The position numbers were made by a program, and so were the translations under genes. The notes under the pieces were generated by a model. It did not search any database, had not been told where the DNA came from, and worked only from the letters and a program-made list of their open reading frames with translations. A DNA stretch of 64,000 nucleotides from Pararhodobacter zhoushanensis (GTDB lineage: Bacteria; Pseudomonadota; Alphaproteobacteria; Rhodobacterales; Rhodobacteraceae). Positions 50,808 to 64,000 of the stretch are shown one piece after another (the first letter of the stretch is position 1; each line of letters begins with the position of its first letter). Location: the NCBI RefSeq assembly GCF_003990445.1, contig NZ_REEZ01000006.1, positions 186,001 to 250,000 on the forward strand. The letters are read 5' to 3'.

Positions 50808-52997
50808 ATGGTTCGGGCAAAAACACCTGCGAAAAGCGTGATAACACAAGATGATGTGGCCGAGATCAAGTCTGGCCGCGTCCTTGATCCCTTTGCGGTT
50901 TTCGGACCGCGTCACCGGGGACAAGCCGGGTTTCTGGTTGCCTTCGATCCGGCAGCCGAAACAATGGAAGTGCTCACACCCAAGGGCAGTCTGCCGATGC
51001 AGGCGCTGGGTGACGGACTGTTCACCGGCCAGCTGGGCACCGAAACCATCTATCGCCTTAGGGCCACGAAGGGACCGCAACAGTGGGACTTCGATGACCC
51101 CTACCGCTTTGGCCCTGTGCTGGGTCCGCTCGATCTGCACCTGATCAGCGAAGGCACGCACCGGCGTCTTTGGCAGGCTCTGGGGGCGCATGCGATCACG
51201 CATGAAGGCTGCCAGGGCGTGCATTTCGCCGTCTGGGCTCCGAATGCGCGACAGGTTTCCGTCGTCGGTGACTTCAACGGCTGGGACCGCCGGCGCGCGG
51301 TGATGCGGCGGCGCGGTGCAGGGGTCTGGGAGATTTTCCTCCCCGGTCTGAAACCCGGCGAGACCTATAAATACGACATCGCCCCCATGCAGGGCGGCAG
51401 CGCGCTCAAGGCCGATCCGCTGGCCCGCGCGACCGAACTGCCCCCCGACACCGCCTCACGCATTGCCACGTCGCAGCCCTATGACTGGGCCGATGACGCC
51501 TGGATGGAAAGCCGCCACCTGCGCAACAACCGCGAGGCGCCGATCACCATCTATGAGGCCCATCTGGGCAGCTGGCGGCACCGCGACGGGCGCTCGCTGA
51601 CGTATCGCGAGGCCGGGATCGAGCTGGTCGAGTACGCGCATGACATGGGCTTCACCCATATCGAGCTGATGCCGCTGGCCGAATACCCGTTCGGCGGCTC
51701 GTGGGGCTATCAGCCCACGGCGATGTACGCGCCCACCAGCCGTTTTGGCACGCCCGATGATTTCCGCGCCCTGATCGACGCCGCGCACGCCAAAGGCATG
51801 GGCGTGCTGATGGACTGGGTTCCGGCGCATTTCCCGACCGACGCGCACGCGCTCGCACAGTTCGACGGCACGCCGCTTTACGAGCATGGCGACCCGCGCG
51901 AAGGCTACCATCCCGATTGGAACACGCTGATCTACAACGTGGGCCGCACCGAGGTGAAGAATTTCCTCACCGCCAACGCGATCTTCTGGCTGCGCGAGTT
52001 CCATCTGGACGGGCTGCGCGTGGATGCCGTGGCCTCGATGCTGTACCGCGACTATTCGCGCAAACACGGTGAATGGGTGCCCAACCATCTGGGCGGACGC
52101 GAGAATTTCGAATCCATCGCCTTCCTGCGCGAGATGAACACGCTGGCCTACAGCGAAGGCCCCGACGGGCTGATGACCGTGGCCGAAGAAAGCACGGCCT
52201 GGCCCGGGGTGACGACGCCGGTGCATAACGGCGGGCTTGGCTTTGGCTTCAAGTGGAACATGGGGTGGATGAACGACACCCTGCGCTACATTGAACACGA
52301 CCCGATCCACCGCCGCCACCACCACGACCTGATGACCTTTGGTCTGGTCTATGGGTTCAGCGAAAACTTTGTGCTGCCGATCAGCCATGACGAAGTGGTG
52401 CACGGCAAGGGCAGCATGCTGCAAAAGATGCCGGGCGATCATGCCACCAAACTGTCAAACCTGCGGGCCTATTATGGATTCATGTGGGGGCATCCGGGCA
52501 AAAAGCTGTTGTTCATGGGCTGCGAGTTCGCGCAGGACCATGAGTGGAACCATGACTTTGGCCTCGACTGGGGCGCGCTGAACCATCCGGGCCATGCGGG
52601 CATTCAGCGGCTGGTGCGCGATCTCAACACGCTCTACCGGGCCGAGCCCGCGCTGCACGCACGCGACGCGGATTCCAACGGTTTCGCCTGGGTTGACCGC
52701 GAGGCACGGGCGGAATCGGTGTTCAGCTGGCTGCGCTATGGCCATGCCGAGCATCGCCCGGTCGCCGTGCTGACCAACTTTACCCCGGTCGAGCGTCAAT
52801 GGCGCATCGGCCTGCCCCGCCCCGGCCGCTGGCGCGAGGCGCTGAACACCGACGCGGGTCTCTATGGCGGCGGCAACCGGGGCAATTTCGGCTCGGTGCA
52901 CGCCGATGGCCCGCCCCACGCGGCGCAGCCGCATAGCGCGGTGGTGACCTTGCCGCCGCTTTCCACCCTGTTTCTGATACCGGAGGACGACCGATGA
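50808..52997 (+). CDS. glgB: 1,4-alpha-glucan branching enzyme
   Basis: 729 residues, GH13. An N-terminal domain is followed by a CBM48 module ([20 protein letters not shown]). The catalytic barrel has [17 protein letters not shown], the nucleophile region [15 protein letters not shown], the acid region [14 protein letters not shown] and [14 protein letters not shown]. It makes alpha-1,6 branches. ATG 50808 has a weak ribosome site; a TTG two codons earlier is possible. The stop overlaps the glgC ATG. Confidence 0.95.
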   Translation: MVRAKTPAKSVITQDDVAEIKSGRVLDPFAVFGPRHRGQAGFLVAFDPAAETMEVLTPKGSLPMQALGDGLFTGQLGTETIYRLRATKGPQQWDFDDPYRFGPVLGPLDLHLISEGTHRRLWQALGAHAITHEGCQGVHFAVWAPNARQVSVVGDFNGWDRRRAVMRRRGAGVWEIFLPGLKPGETYKYDIAPMQGGSALKADPLARATELPPDTASRIATSQPYDWADDAWMESRHLRNNREAPITIYEAHLGSWRHRDGRSLTYREAGIELVEYAHDMGFTHIELMPLAEYPFGGSWGYQPTAMYAPTSRFGTPDDFRALIDAAHAKGMGVLMDWVPAHFPTDAHALAQFDGTPLYEHGDPREGYHPDWNTLIYNVGRTEVKNFLTANAIFWLREFHLDGLRVDAVASMLYRDYSRKHGEWVPNHLGGRENFESIAFLREMNTLAYSEGPDGLMTVAEESTAWPGVTTPVHNGGLGFGFKWNMGWMNDTLRYIEHDPIHRRHHHDLMTFGLVYGFSENFVLPISHDEVVHGKGSMLQKMPGDHATKLSNLRAYYGFMWGHPGKKLLFMGCEFAQDHEWNHDFGLDWGALNHPGHAGIQRLVRDLNTLYRAEPALHARDADSNGFAWVDREARAESVFSWLRYGHAEHRPVAVLTNFTPVERQWRIGLPRPGRWREALNTDAGLYGGGNRGNFGSVHADGPPHAAQPHSAVVTLPPLSTLFLIPEDDR

Positions 52998-54259
52998 CCC
53001 CCTCGACCACGCGCCTCTCCAAGCGAAGCATGGCCTTCATTCTGGCCGGCGGACGCGGCAGCCGGTTGCACGAACTGACCGACCAGCGCGCCAAACCGGC
53101 GGTCTATTTCGGCGGCAAGACCCGGATCATCGACTTTGCGCTGTCCAATGCCTTCAACTCGGGCATCAGCAAGATGGCCATCGCGACGCAGTACAAGGCC
53201 CATTCGCTGATCCGCCACTGCCAGCGCGGCTGGAACTTCTTCCGCTCGGAACGCAACGAATACCTCGACATCCTGCCCGCCTCGCAGCGCGTGGACGAGC
53301 ATCACTGGTACGAGGGCACCGCCGATGCCGTCTTTCAGAACACCGACATCGTCGACAGCTATGACATTGATTACGTGATCATTCTGGCCGGTGACCATAT
53401 TTATAAGATGGACTACGAGGTCATGCTGTCCGAGCATGCCGAAAGCGGTGCCGATGTAACCGTCGGCTGTCTGACCGTCCCGCGCGGCGACGCCAGCGCC
53501 TTTGGCGTCATGGCCATCGACCACGCCGGTCGCATCACCGATTTCATCGAGAAACCCGCCGACCCGCCCGGCCTGCCCGATGATCCCGACAGCGCGCTGG
53601 TGTCGATGGGGATCTATGTGTTCCGCTGGAAATTCCTGCGCCAGCTGTTGATGGACGACGCCGCCGATCCCAACTCGTCGCGCGATTTCGGCAGCGACAT
53701 CATCCCGACCGTGGTGCGCAACGGCAAGGCGATGGCCCATCGGTTCGAAAGCAGCTGCGTGCGCCACCGTGACGATGCCCCGTCCTATTGGCGCGATGTC
53801 GGCACGCTGGATGCGTTCTGGAAGGCCAATATCGACTTGACGGGCTTTGACCCCGATCTGGATCTGTGGGACCGCAACTGGCCGATCTGGACCTATTCCG
53901 AAAGCGTCCCGCCCGCCAAGTTCATCCACAACGAGGAAAGCCGCCGGGGTGTTGCGCTGTCTTCGCTGGTGTCGGGCGGCTGCATCATCTCGGGTACCGA
54001 GGTACGCAACTCGCTGCTGTTCACTGGCGTACATTCCAACAGCTGGTCCTCGCTGACCCATGCGGTCGTGTTGCCCTACGCCACGATCAACCGCCACGCG
54101 CGGCTGACCAAGGTGGTGATTGATCGCGGGGTGGTGATCCCCGACGGGCTGGTGGTGGGCGAAGATCCCGAAGAAGACGCCAAGTGGTTCCGCGTCAGCC
54201 CGGGCGGTGTGACGTTGATCACCCAGTCCATGCTGGACCGACGAGAGAGCCAGCGATGA
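52994..54259 (+). CDS. glgC: glucose-1-phosphate adenylyltransferase
   Basis: 421 residues. It makes ADP-glucose, the committed step of glycogen synthesis. N-terminal [20 protein letters not shown], then [30 protein letters not shown] and [10 protein letters not shown]. The C-terminal left-handed helix part starts near 300 ([18 protein letters not shown]). ATGA-coupled to glgB and glgA. Confidence 0.96.
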   Translation: MTPSTTRLSKRSMAFILAGGRGSRLHELTDQRAKPAVYFGGKTRIIDFALSNAFNSGISKMAIATQYKAHSLIRHCQRGWNFFRSERNEYLDILPASQRVDEHHWYEGTADAVFQNTDIVDSYDIDYVIILAGDHIYKMDYEVMLSEHAESGADVTVGCLTVPRGDASAFGVMAIDHAGRITDFIEKPADPPGLPDDPDSALVSMGIYVFRWKFLRQLLMDDAADPNSSRDFGSDIIPTVVRNGKAMAHRFESSCVRHRDDAPSYWRDVGTLDAFWKANIDLTGFDPDLDLWDRNWPIWTYSESVPPAKFIHNEESRRGVALSSLVSGGCIISGTEVRNSLLFTGVHSNSWSSLTHAVVLPYATINRHARLTKVVIDRGVVIPDGLVVGEDPEEDAKWFRVSPGGVTLITQSMLDRRESQR

Positions 54260-55716
54260 GCAACACTGCCGCTTTGCGCACGGTTCTGGCGGTCGCCTCG
54301 GAATGCGCGCCGCTGATCAAGACCGGCGGTCTGGCCGATGTGGTTGGCGCCCTGCCCGGTGCGCTGGCCTCGCAGGGCTGGGCGATCCGCACGCTGCTGC
54401 CGGGCTATCGGCGGGTGATGGCAGCGCTGAGCAAGCCGCGCGTGGTGCGCGACCTGCCGTCGCTTCTGGGCAGCAAAGCGCGGGTGCTTGCGGCAACGGT
54501 TCACGGGCTCGAGATGCTGGTGCTCGATGCGCCGGATCTGTTTGACCGCGACGGCACCCCCTATCTGGACGCCAACGGCAATGACTGGCCCGACAACGAC
54601 CTGCGCTTTGCCGCCCTGTCCCAAGCTGCGGCGCTGATTGCAAAGGACGGGATCGGCGGCTGGACGCCCGAGATCGTGCATCTGCACGATTGGCAGGCCG
54701 GGCTCACGCCCGTTTACATGAGCGAACTGGGTGCGACCCAACCGACACTTCTGACCATCCACAACATCGCCTTTCACGGCCTGACCGGGTACAACCGGAT
54801 GCGCGCTCTGGCGCTGCCGCCGTCGGGTTTTCATCCCGACGGGTTCGAGTATTACGGCCATATCTCGGCGCTGAAAGCCGGATTGACCGGGGCTTGGGCA
54901 ATCACCACCGTCAGCCCGACCTATGCACAGGAACTGACGACCGAGGAATTCGGTCTGGGGCTTGAAGGGGTGATCCGCGCGCGGGCCGCGCAGATGACCG
55001 GCATCCTCAACGGGATCGACACCGATCAATGGACGCCGACCACCGACCCTGCGATCGTGCCGTTTTCGACGCCGCGCGGGAAAGTTGCCAACACCGTCGC
55101 GCTGCGGGCCGAGTTCGGGCTTGCCCCCAGCGACGGGCCGCTGGCGGCGGTGGTGTCGCGGCTGTCGGACCAGAAGGGGCTGGATCTGCTGCTGGGCGCA
55201 CTGCCCTCCTTGCTTGACGGCGGAGGCCAGCTGGTTCTGCTCGGCTCGGGCGACCGGCGGATGGAAAACGACTGGCTCAACGCCGCGGCCGCGCACCCCG
55301 GGCAGGTGGCGGTCCGCATCGGCTATGACGAAACCCTCTCGCACCGGATTTATGCCGGGGCGGATGCCATTCTGGTGCCCTCGCGGTTCGAGCCCTGCGG
55401 GCTGACGCAGATGTACGGGCTGCGCTATGGCGCGGTGCCGGTGGTCGCGCGAACGGGCGGGCTGGCCGACACGGTGATCAACGCCAATGCCGCCGCCCTT
55501 GCCGTGGGCTGCGCCACCGGCATCGTGCATGCGCCCAAATCCATCCCGGCGCTGGCCCATGCCCTGACGCATCTGTGCCGCTTGTGGCAAGACAGGCCCA
55601 CCTTCCAACGCCTTCAGCGTAACGCCATGAAACACCCCGTCGGCTGGGAGGCCAGCGCGCCGCTCTATGCAGCGCTCTATGGCCGACTGGCAGCGGCGCT
55701 CCCGGAGTCCTCATGA
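54256..55716 (+). CDS. glgA: glycogen synthase (ADP-glucose)
   Basis: 486 residues, GT5. The ADP-glucose-binding [16 protein letters not shown] is near the N-terminus, with [14 protein letters not shown], a GINGxD-like [27 protein letters not shown] and the C-terminal [22 protein letters not shown] 54256 overlaps the glgC stop. Elongates glycogen from ADP-glucose. Confidence 0.95.
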   Translation: MSNTAALRTVLAVASECAPLIKTGGLADVVGALPGALASQGWAIRTLLPGYRRVMAALSKPRVVRDLPSLLGSKARVLAATVHGLEMLVLDAPDLFDRDGTPYLDANGNDWPDNDLRFAALSQAAALIAKDGIGGWTPEIVHLHDWQAGLTPVYMSELGATQPTLLTIHNIAFHGLTGYNRMRALALPPSGFHPDGFEYYGHISALKAGLTGAWAITTVSPTYAQELTTEEFGLGLEGVIRARAAQMTGILNGIDTDQWTPTTDPAIVPFSTPRGKVANTVALRAEFGLAPSDGPLAAVVSRLSDQKGLDLLLGALPSLLDGGGQLVLLGSGDRRMENDWLNAAAAHPGQVAVRIGYDETLSHRIYAGADAILVPSRFEPCGLTQMYGLRYGAVPVVARTGGLADTVINANAAALAVGCATGIVHAPKSIPALAHALTHLCRLWQDRPTFQRLQRNAMKHPVGWEASAPLYAALYGRLAAALPESS

Positions 55717-57790
55717 ATCTGACCATCGAACGCGGCCGTCATGACCGCATCGGCGCGACCTTCGACGGTGACGGGGTCAATTTCGCGCTGTTTTCCGAGC
55801 ATGCAACGGCGGTCGAGCTGTGCCTGTTCTCGCCGGACGGCGTGCGCGAGACGCATCGGATGTTCCTGCCCGAGCGCACCGGCTATGTCTGGCATGGCCG
55901 GGTGTCGGGCCTGTGTCCGGGTCAGCTCTATGGATATCGTGTCCATGGACCCTATGCGCCCGAAGAGGGTCATCGCTTCAACCCCAACAAGCTGGTGCTT
56001 GACCCTTACGCCAAGCGCCTGACCGGCCATCCGCGCTGGTCGGATGCGCTGTTTGGCTACAACCCCGGCGCCAAGACGCTGGATCTGACCTATTCAACCC
56101 GCGATTCCGCGCGGTTCATGCCCAAATGCGTGGTCGAGGATCCCAGCTTCTTCTGGGGCAACGACCGACCGCCTGCCACCTCATCCAGTGAGACGGTGGT
56201 CTATGAGGCCCATGTAAAGGGGCTGACGCAGCTGTCGGGCGTGAACAATCCGGGGACGTTTCTGGGCGTTGCCTCGGACCGGATCATCGACCATCTGGTC
56301 GATCTTGGCGTCACCGCACTGGAACTTTTGCCGGTGCAGAGCTTTCTCAACGACCGCTGGCTGATCGAGAAGAAGCTGACGAATTACTGGGGGTATCAGA
56401 CACTCGGCTTCTTCGCCCCCGATCCGCGCTATCTGCAGACCGGCCAGATCAACGAATTTCAGCATATGGTCGCGCGCCTGCATGCCGCCGGGATCGAGGT
56501 CATTCTGGATGTGGTCTACAACCACACCTGCGAAGGCTCGGAACTGGGCCCGACGCTCAGCTTTCGCGGCATCGACAACCGCAGCTATTACCGGCTGGCC
56601 CCCGACCCGCGCCACTACATCAACGACACCGGCTGCGGCAATACGGTGAACATGGAGCACCCGATGGTGCTGCGCATGGTCATGGATTCGCTGCGCTATT
56701 GGGTCGAGGTGATGCATGTCGACGGCTTCCGCTTCGACCTTGCCTCGACGCTGGCGCGCGATGATGCCGGGTTCCAGTCCAACTCGGCCTTCTTCGCCGC
56801 GATCCGGCAAGATCCGGTCCTCAACCGCGTCAAACTGATCGCCGAGCCCTGGGACATCGGCCCCGGCGGCTATCAGCTGGGCGCGTTCCCGCACCCGTTC
56901 CACGAATGGAACGACAAGTTCCGCGACGGCGTGCGGCGCTTCTGGCGGCGTGACCCGCGCCCGGCCCCTGAGCTGGCAGCGCGCATCACCGGATCGGCCA
57001 TGCAGTTCGACCATTCGGGCCGGGGCGCGACCAGTTCGGTCAACTTCATCGCCGCCCATGACGGGTTCAACCTGACGGACATGGTCAGCTATAACGACAA
57101 GAACAACATCGCGAACGGCGAGGATAACCGCGATGGCCATTCCGAGAATTTCTCGGACAACATGGGCCATCAGGGGCCGACCGACGACCCGCAAGTGATG
57201 CAGGCCCGCGCCCTGCGGCGGCGCAATCTGATGGCGACGCTGCTGCTCAGCCAGGGCATGCCGATGATCCTGGCGGGCGACGAGATCGGCCATTCGCAAC
57301 AGGGCAACAACAACGCCTATTGTCAGGACGGCCCGATTTCGTGGCTGAACTGGGACGACATCGACGCCGATATGCTGGCGTTTACCAAGCGCCTGATCCA
57401 GTTCCGCAAGAACCACCCGATCCTGCGCCAGCGGCTGTTTCTGCACTCAAAGGCGCGCACCACCGATGGCAAGGCCGATGTGTTGTGGTGGCACCCCGAA
57501 GGACGGCGCATGACGCCCGAGGACTGGGAAGATCCGGCGCTCAGCTTCGTCTGCGTCGAGCTGCGCACGGCGTCGGGCACGCCCAGTTACTCGGACGTCG
57601 AGGACGCGCTGTTTCTGGTGTTCAACGCCGGGGGCGAGATTGACGTGATGCTGACCCCCGCGCCCGAGGGCAAGGTCTGGTCGCGCCGCATCAACACCTA
57701 CGCGCCGCTGATCCCGCCGCAGCGCATCCCCTATGGCAAGCTGAACGTGCCCGCGCATTCGGTCTCGGCTTTGGTTCTGGAAAACAACGG

Positions 57791-57794
<4 letters not shown>
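55713..57794 (+). CDS. glgX: glycogen debranching enzyme
   Basis: 693 residues, GH13 with an N-terminal CBM48 (DGVNFALFSEHATAVELCLF). Catalytic region: VVYEAHVKGLTQL, VILDVVYNHTCEGSELGPTL, the nucleophile in VDGFRFDLASTLARD, the acid in KLIAEPWDIGPGGYQLGAFP and NFIAAHDGFNLTDMVSYNDK. Cuts short branches left by glycogen phosphorylase. ATGA overlaps at both ends. Confidence 0.95.
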
Positions 57795-61254
<3,460 letters not shown>

Positions 61255-61256
61255 GG

Positions 61257-61275
61257 CTGTCCCACGATGGGACAG
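61257..61275. repeat. hairpin directly after pgm
   Basis: CTGTCCCA-CGA-TGGGACAG, perfect 8-base arms, 2 bases after the pgm stop. There is no T-run, so termination by it alone is doubtful. Confidence 0.6.
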
Positions 61276-61360
61276 TGAGGCGGGTCCAGTGATTTCAAGG
61301 GCTTGGCGAGCGGCGTTAAGAGTATTTTAGCGTTTACCCGCAGGTTCGCGGCGGAGCGAA

Positions 61361-61379
61361 GTCGGGGTGAAACCCCGAC
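61361..61379. repeat. REP-like palindrome GTCGGGGT-GAA-ACCCCGAC
   Basis: Perfect 8-base arms with a GAA loop in the gap between pgm and the convergent small gene. Palindromes of this form look like the dispersed intergenic repeats seen in Rhodobacterales genomes (from memory). No second copy was noticed in this window. Confidence 0.5.
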
Positions 61380-61432
61380 CTACGGGGCGTTGCTCATGAG
61401 TATTTGGGACATGATGATGGGGCGTTCGCGGC

Positions 61433-61753
61433 TCAGGAATTGAGCTGGCAGCGGGTCCAGGTCAGGGCGGTAGTGCCCGGTTCGGCGACGCGCAGGGATT
61501 CTTCACCGAGCAACGTCACGACCACGATGTCGCCCGCGCCCGCTTCCCCCTCAGGCACCGTATAGCCGCCGTCATGGCGGCGGTAGAGGCCGGTGACGGC
61601 GTGGCCGCCGGGGTTGACGAAGGACGATCCCCTTATCTGCAGCGAACGGGGGCCGCCCGGTTCGCACCATGTGCCGTCGATGGAATCGGCTAGCGCGGCG
61701 ACCGGGGCCAGAAGCACCATGGCGGCGATAAGGGGGCTGAGGATTCGTGGCAT
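61433..61753 (-). CDS. secreted hypothetical protein, 106 residues
   Basis: Signal peptide MPRILSPLIAAMVLLAPVAALA, then a small domain beginning SIDGTWCEPGGPRSLQIRG and ending TTALTWTRCQLNS. The two cysteines probably form a disulfide in the periplasm. The pattern (GTWC... and VVVTLLGEESLRV) suggests a compact beta-barrel, but I cannot name a family. ATG 61753 was chosen because the signal peptide starts there. It is 94 bases downstream of the ferredoxin gene and may be read from the same operon. Confidence 0.7.
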   Translation of the reverse strand: MPRILSPLIAAMVLLAPVAALADSIDGTWCEPGGPRSLQIRGSSFVNPGGHAVTGLYRRHDGGYTVPEGEAGAGDIVVVTLLGEESLRVAEPGTTALTWTRCQLNS

Positions 61754-61847
61754 TGTCCGCTCCCGCTGATTGCAACCAGCGTGACACAGACGGTGCAAAG
61801 CGCCAAGCGTTTCGGGGCAAGCCTGTGCCTGCCCCGAGAGGGATCGC

Positions 61848-62162
61848 TTAAACCTCGGGCACGCGCAAGATGATGCCATCAAGCGCCGGGGACATTTCCA
61901 TCTGGCACGACAGGCGCGACTGATCGAGCCGCGGGGCATCAGTGGCGTCGAGCATTGCGTCCTCGAAATCCGACGCCGCGCCCGCCGCCGCCAGCCATGC
62001 CTCATCGACATAGACGTGGCAGGTCGCGCAGCTCATCGTACCGCCGCACTCGCCGATGATGCCGGGGACGTTGGCGTCAACGGCGGCCTCCATCAGGTGC
62101 CGGCCGTCGGCCACGTCTGCGGTGATTTCGCGCCCGTCGGGCAGAATCCAGGTGGCTTTCAT
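61848..62162 (-). CDS. [2Fe-2S] ferredoxin (P450 redox partner type)
   Basis: 104 residues, adrenodoxin/putidaredoxin type: C39, C45 and C48 (GECGGTMSCATCHVYV) plus C86 (SRLSCQMEMSP). It carries electrons to the cytochrome P450 at the end of this gene group. ATG 62162 (MKATWILPDGRE) has GAGGAGAG upstream. 11 bases after the glutamine-synthetase-like gene. No ferredoxin reductase is in the window; it may lie beyond the right edge. Confidence 0.92.
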   Translation of the reverse strand: MKATWILPDGREITADVADGRHLMEAAVDANVPGIIGECGGTMSCATCHVYVDEAWLAAAGAASDFEDAMLDATDAPRLDQSRLSCQMEMSPALDGIILRVPEV

Positions 62163-62173
62163 GCGGTCTCTCC

Positions 62174-63466
62174 TCACACAAACCAGATTGAGAAATCGCG
62201 CGCCTGTTCGGGCGTCATGTCCTTGGTCTTGTCGACCTCGACGCGCTTCATATGCACGTGATGCGCGACATACTCAGGCCCCATCGCCGCGATCATGGGC
62301 GCGTCGGCTTCCAGATCATCGAGCGCGGCGCTGAGGGTTTCGGCCACGCCGTACTCGGCATTCTGGCCCATGAAGCAATCGCCCGTCTCGACCGGCGGCA
62401 GGTCATAGCGCCCCTCATAGCCCAGCCGCGCCGCTTGCAGCACGGCGGCGACGGCGGCGTAGGGGTTGGCGGCGGCGTCGGCCATGCGGTGTTCGAGCCG
62501 GGCTTTCTTGCCGCCCTCGCCCGAGACGCGGCAGGTGACGCCGCGATGATCCTCGCCCCAGTTGCACCAGAAGCCCGACATCGAGGCAGGTTGCAGGCGG
62601 GCGTAGGAATTGACCGACGGCGCGGTCAGCGCGGCCAGCGCCTTGTGGTGCTTCATCCAGCCTGCGATACAGCCGCGGCCCAGATCGGTCATGCCCTTGA
62701 TGCCACCCTGCGGCCCGGCGCTGAGGGCGTTGTTGCCCTGTGTGTCGGTGAAGGACAGGTTGATATGCATACCTGAGCCGCCGCGATCAAACAGCGGTTT
62801 TGGCAGGAAGGTCAGGATGATACCCTTTTGGAACGCCACTTCGCGCGCCAGTTGGCGGAACATCACCGTCTCATCCACCGCCTGCAGCGCCTCATCGAAG
62901 CTGAGGGTGAATTCGTATTGCGGCGTGTCGTATTCGGTGGTGACCAGATCGAGTTTGAAGCCTGCGGCCTCGGCCGCTTCCCAGATCGCGTCGGTGAAGC
63001 CGAGCGGATCGTTGAACGGCCCACCGCCATAGACATGGCCACCGGGGAGATCATAGGGGGCCAGCGTGCCATCCTCGGCGCGGGTGAAGGCGAAGGCTTC
63101 CAGCTCGATCCCGACCTTGGGGGTGAGCCCGTGCTTGGCCCAGTCGGCAATCGCGGCCTTGAGCCGATTGCGCCCCAGGATCGGCACCGGCGCGCCATCG
63201 CGGTCGGTCATGTCGCCGGTAACCATATGCACGCCCGGTTCCCAGCCCGGACGGATGTCGGCGGCGTCCCAGCTAAGAGTCATGTCGGGCAGACCCTCAA
63301 GGCAATTGGTGCCCGGCGCGTCGACGATCAGGTCTTTGTCATAATGGACGGCAAGGCAAGGCTGGGCAAAGCGGGTCGAGCCGGAGCCGATCTTTTCCTG
63401 CGGCAGGTATTTCGAGCGCAGGATGGAAAGATGGTCGCACCAGACGGGGCGCAAACGGTCACGCAT
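62174..63466 (-). CDS. glutamine synthetase-like enzyme (gamma-glutamylamide ligase type)
   Basis: 430 residues. The catalytic domain has GIELEAFAFTR (metal), GSGMHINLSFTD, a nucleotide region ARLQPASMSGFWCNWGEDH and KKARLEHRMADAAANPYAA. It lacks features of housekeeping GlnA (such as the adenylylation tyrosine loop) and is shorter, closer to PuuA-like ligases that attach glutamate to amines. Its place between a P450 and a ferredoxin matches MorA/PipC-type clusters for cyclic amines. Substrate is inference. 38 bases after the P450 stop. Confidence 0.85.
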   Translation of the reverse strand: MRDRLRPVWCDHLSILRSKYLPQEKIGSGSTRFAQPCLAVHYDKDLIVDAPGTNCLEGLPDMTLSWDAADIRPGWEPGVHMVTGDMTDRDGAPVPILGRNRLKAAIADWAKHGLTPKVGIELEAFAFTRAEDGTLAPYDLPGGHVYGGGPFNDPLGFTDAIWEAAEAAGFKLDLVTTEYDTPQYEFTLSFDEALQAVDETVMFRQLAREVAFQKGIILTFLPKPLFDRGGSGMHINLSFTDTQGNNALSAGPQGGIKGMTDLGRGCIAGWMKHHKALAALTAPSVNSYARLQPASMSGFWCNWGEDHRGVTCRVSGEGGKKARLEHRMADAAANPYAAVAAVLQAARLGYEGRYDLPPVETGDCFMGQNAEYGVAETLSAALDDLEADAPMIAAMGPEYVAHHVHMKRVEVDKTKDMTPEQARDFSIWFV

Positions 63467-63504
63467 GAGGGATCTCCCTGTTTCTTATGGTTTTTTTATT
63501 GTGG

Positions 63505-63999
63505 TCAGGCGCGGGTGATCCGCACCGGAAGTTCCTTGATACCGCCCACAAAGTTGGAACGGAGGAATTTTTGCGGCCCCGCCGGTTCAATCGACGTGAT
63601 CCGCTTGGCCAGTTCCTGAAACAGCACACGCACCTCAAGCCGGGCCAGATGCATGCCCAGACACAAGTGCGGGCCGCCCTGCCCGAAGCTGAGATGGGGG
63701 TTGGGATTGCGCGCAAGGTTCACGCGGAACGGGTCGTCAAAGGCGGTCTCATCCCGGTTGCCGCTGACGAACCAGTAGAGCACCTTGTCGCCCGCCTTGA
63801 TGGTCTTACCGTGCATCTCGTGGTCGCGCGTGGCAGTGCGGCGGAAATAGACGGCGGGGGTTGCCCAGCGGATGATCTCGTCGGGCGCGGTGGCCCAGAC
63901 CTCGCCGGCCTTCATCTGGACCAGCAGTTCGGGCTGGTGCGCCATGGCCTGAATACCGGCGGCGATGGAGTAGCGGGTGGTATCATTCCCGGCGGCGAC
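63505..63999 (-). CDS. cytochrome P450, C-terminal part (cut by window end)
   Basis: The frame is open to the right edge. Visible: I-helix AAGNDTTRYSIAAGI, K-helix E-x-x-R in DEIIRWATPAVYFRRTA, and the heme loop HLSFGQGGPHLCLGMHLARLE with the cysteine ligand. That loop has one residue more than the common FGxGxHxCxG, as in CYP125-like groups. About 164 residues are present of some 400. Heads an operon with the glutamine-synthetase-like and ferredoxin genes. Confidence 0.93.
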   Translation of the reverse strand, partial: VAAGNDTTRYSIAAGIQAMAHQPELLVQMKAGEVWATAPDEIIRWATPAVYFRRTATRDHEMHGKTIKAGDKVLYWFVSGNRDETAFDDPFRVNLARNPNPHLSFGQGGPHLCLGMHLARLEVRVLFQELAKRITSIEPAGPQKFLRSNFVGGIKELPVRITRA

Positions 64000-64000
64000 G

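Noticed and set aside
52862-54097. Long antisense frame opposite glgC
   Set aside because: Shadow of a strongly conserved gene; no family features.

Overview
The window is high-GC, densely packed DNA that most resembles a Rhodobacterales (Roseobacter/Paracoccaceae-type) alphaproteobacterium. The clues are an iscR-iscS-sufB-sufC-sufD-sufS operon with an IscR that lacks the usual cysteine triad, a NepR/EcfG stress-sigma pair, a cyclic beta-glucan synthase and many ATGA start/stop overlaps. The assignment is inferred from gene content only.

Left part (1-36263): a general-stress-response island. An EcfG-type sigma factor (3965-4489) and its NepR-like anti-sigma factor (4794-4952) sit among genes that almost all carry the same promoter motif, GGAAC-N16/17-NGTT, in the correct orientation. 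I count 13 such sites. They precede a molybdenum aldehyde oxidoreductase operon, ecfG itself, an ExoD-like gene, an MFS transporter, a response regulator, three PRC-barrel genes, a large-subunit catalase, a small membrane protein, a four-gene fatty-acid beta-oxidation operon, a small ORF coupled to a 2803-residue cyclic glucan synthase, and an alternative heme-copper oxidase cluster. I found no such site in the right half. No PhyR is present, but the response regulator at 7608-8183 has a receiver followed by a C-terminal stretch that looks like sigma region 2, a possible PhyR counterpart with the domains in reversed order.

Middle (36264-48125): a GT61-like gene and tRNA-Arg(CCG) mark the border to core genes. 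The iscR/suf iron-sulfur assembly operon follows on the minus strand, with a FkbM methyltransferase and several small membrane proteins inserted in it. Its control region carries two palindromes and is shared with a divergent alpha/beta hydrolase gene.

Right part (48254-64000): a complete glycogen operon (glgP, glgB, glgC, glgA, glgX, malQ, pgm), largely coupled by stop/start overlaps, then a small secreted protein and a minus-strand group of cytochrome P450 (cut by the window end), glutamine-synthetase-like enzyme and [2Fe-2S] ferredoxin. That last combination recalls secondary/cyclic-amine catabolic clusters. Taken together, the left island links stress sensing to peroxide removal, envelope glucan, lipid turnover and an alternative respiratory oxidase.
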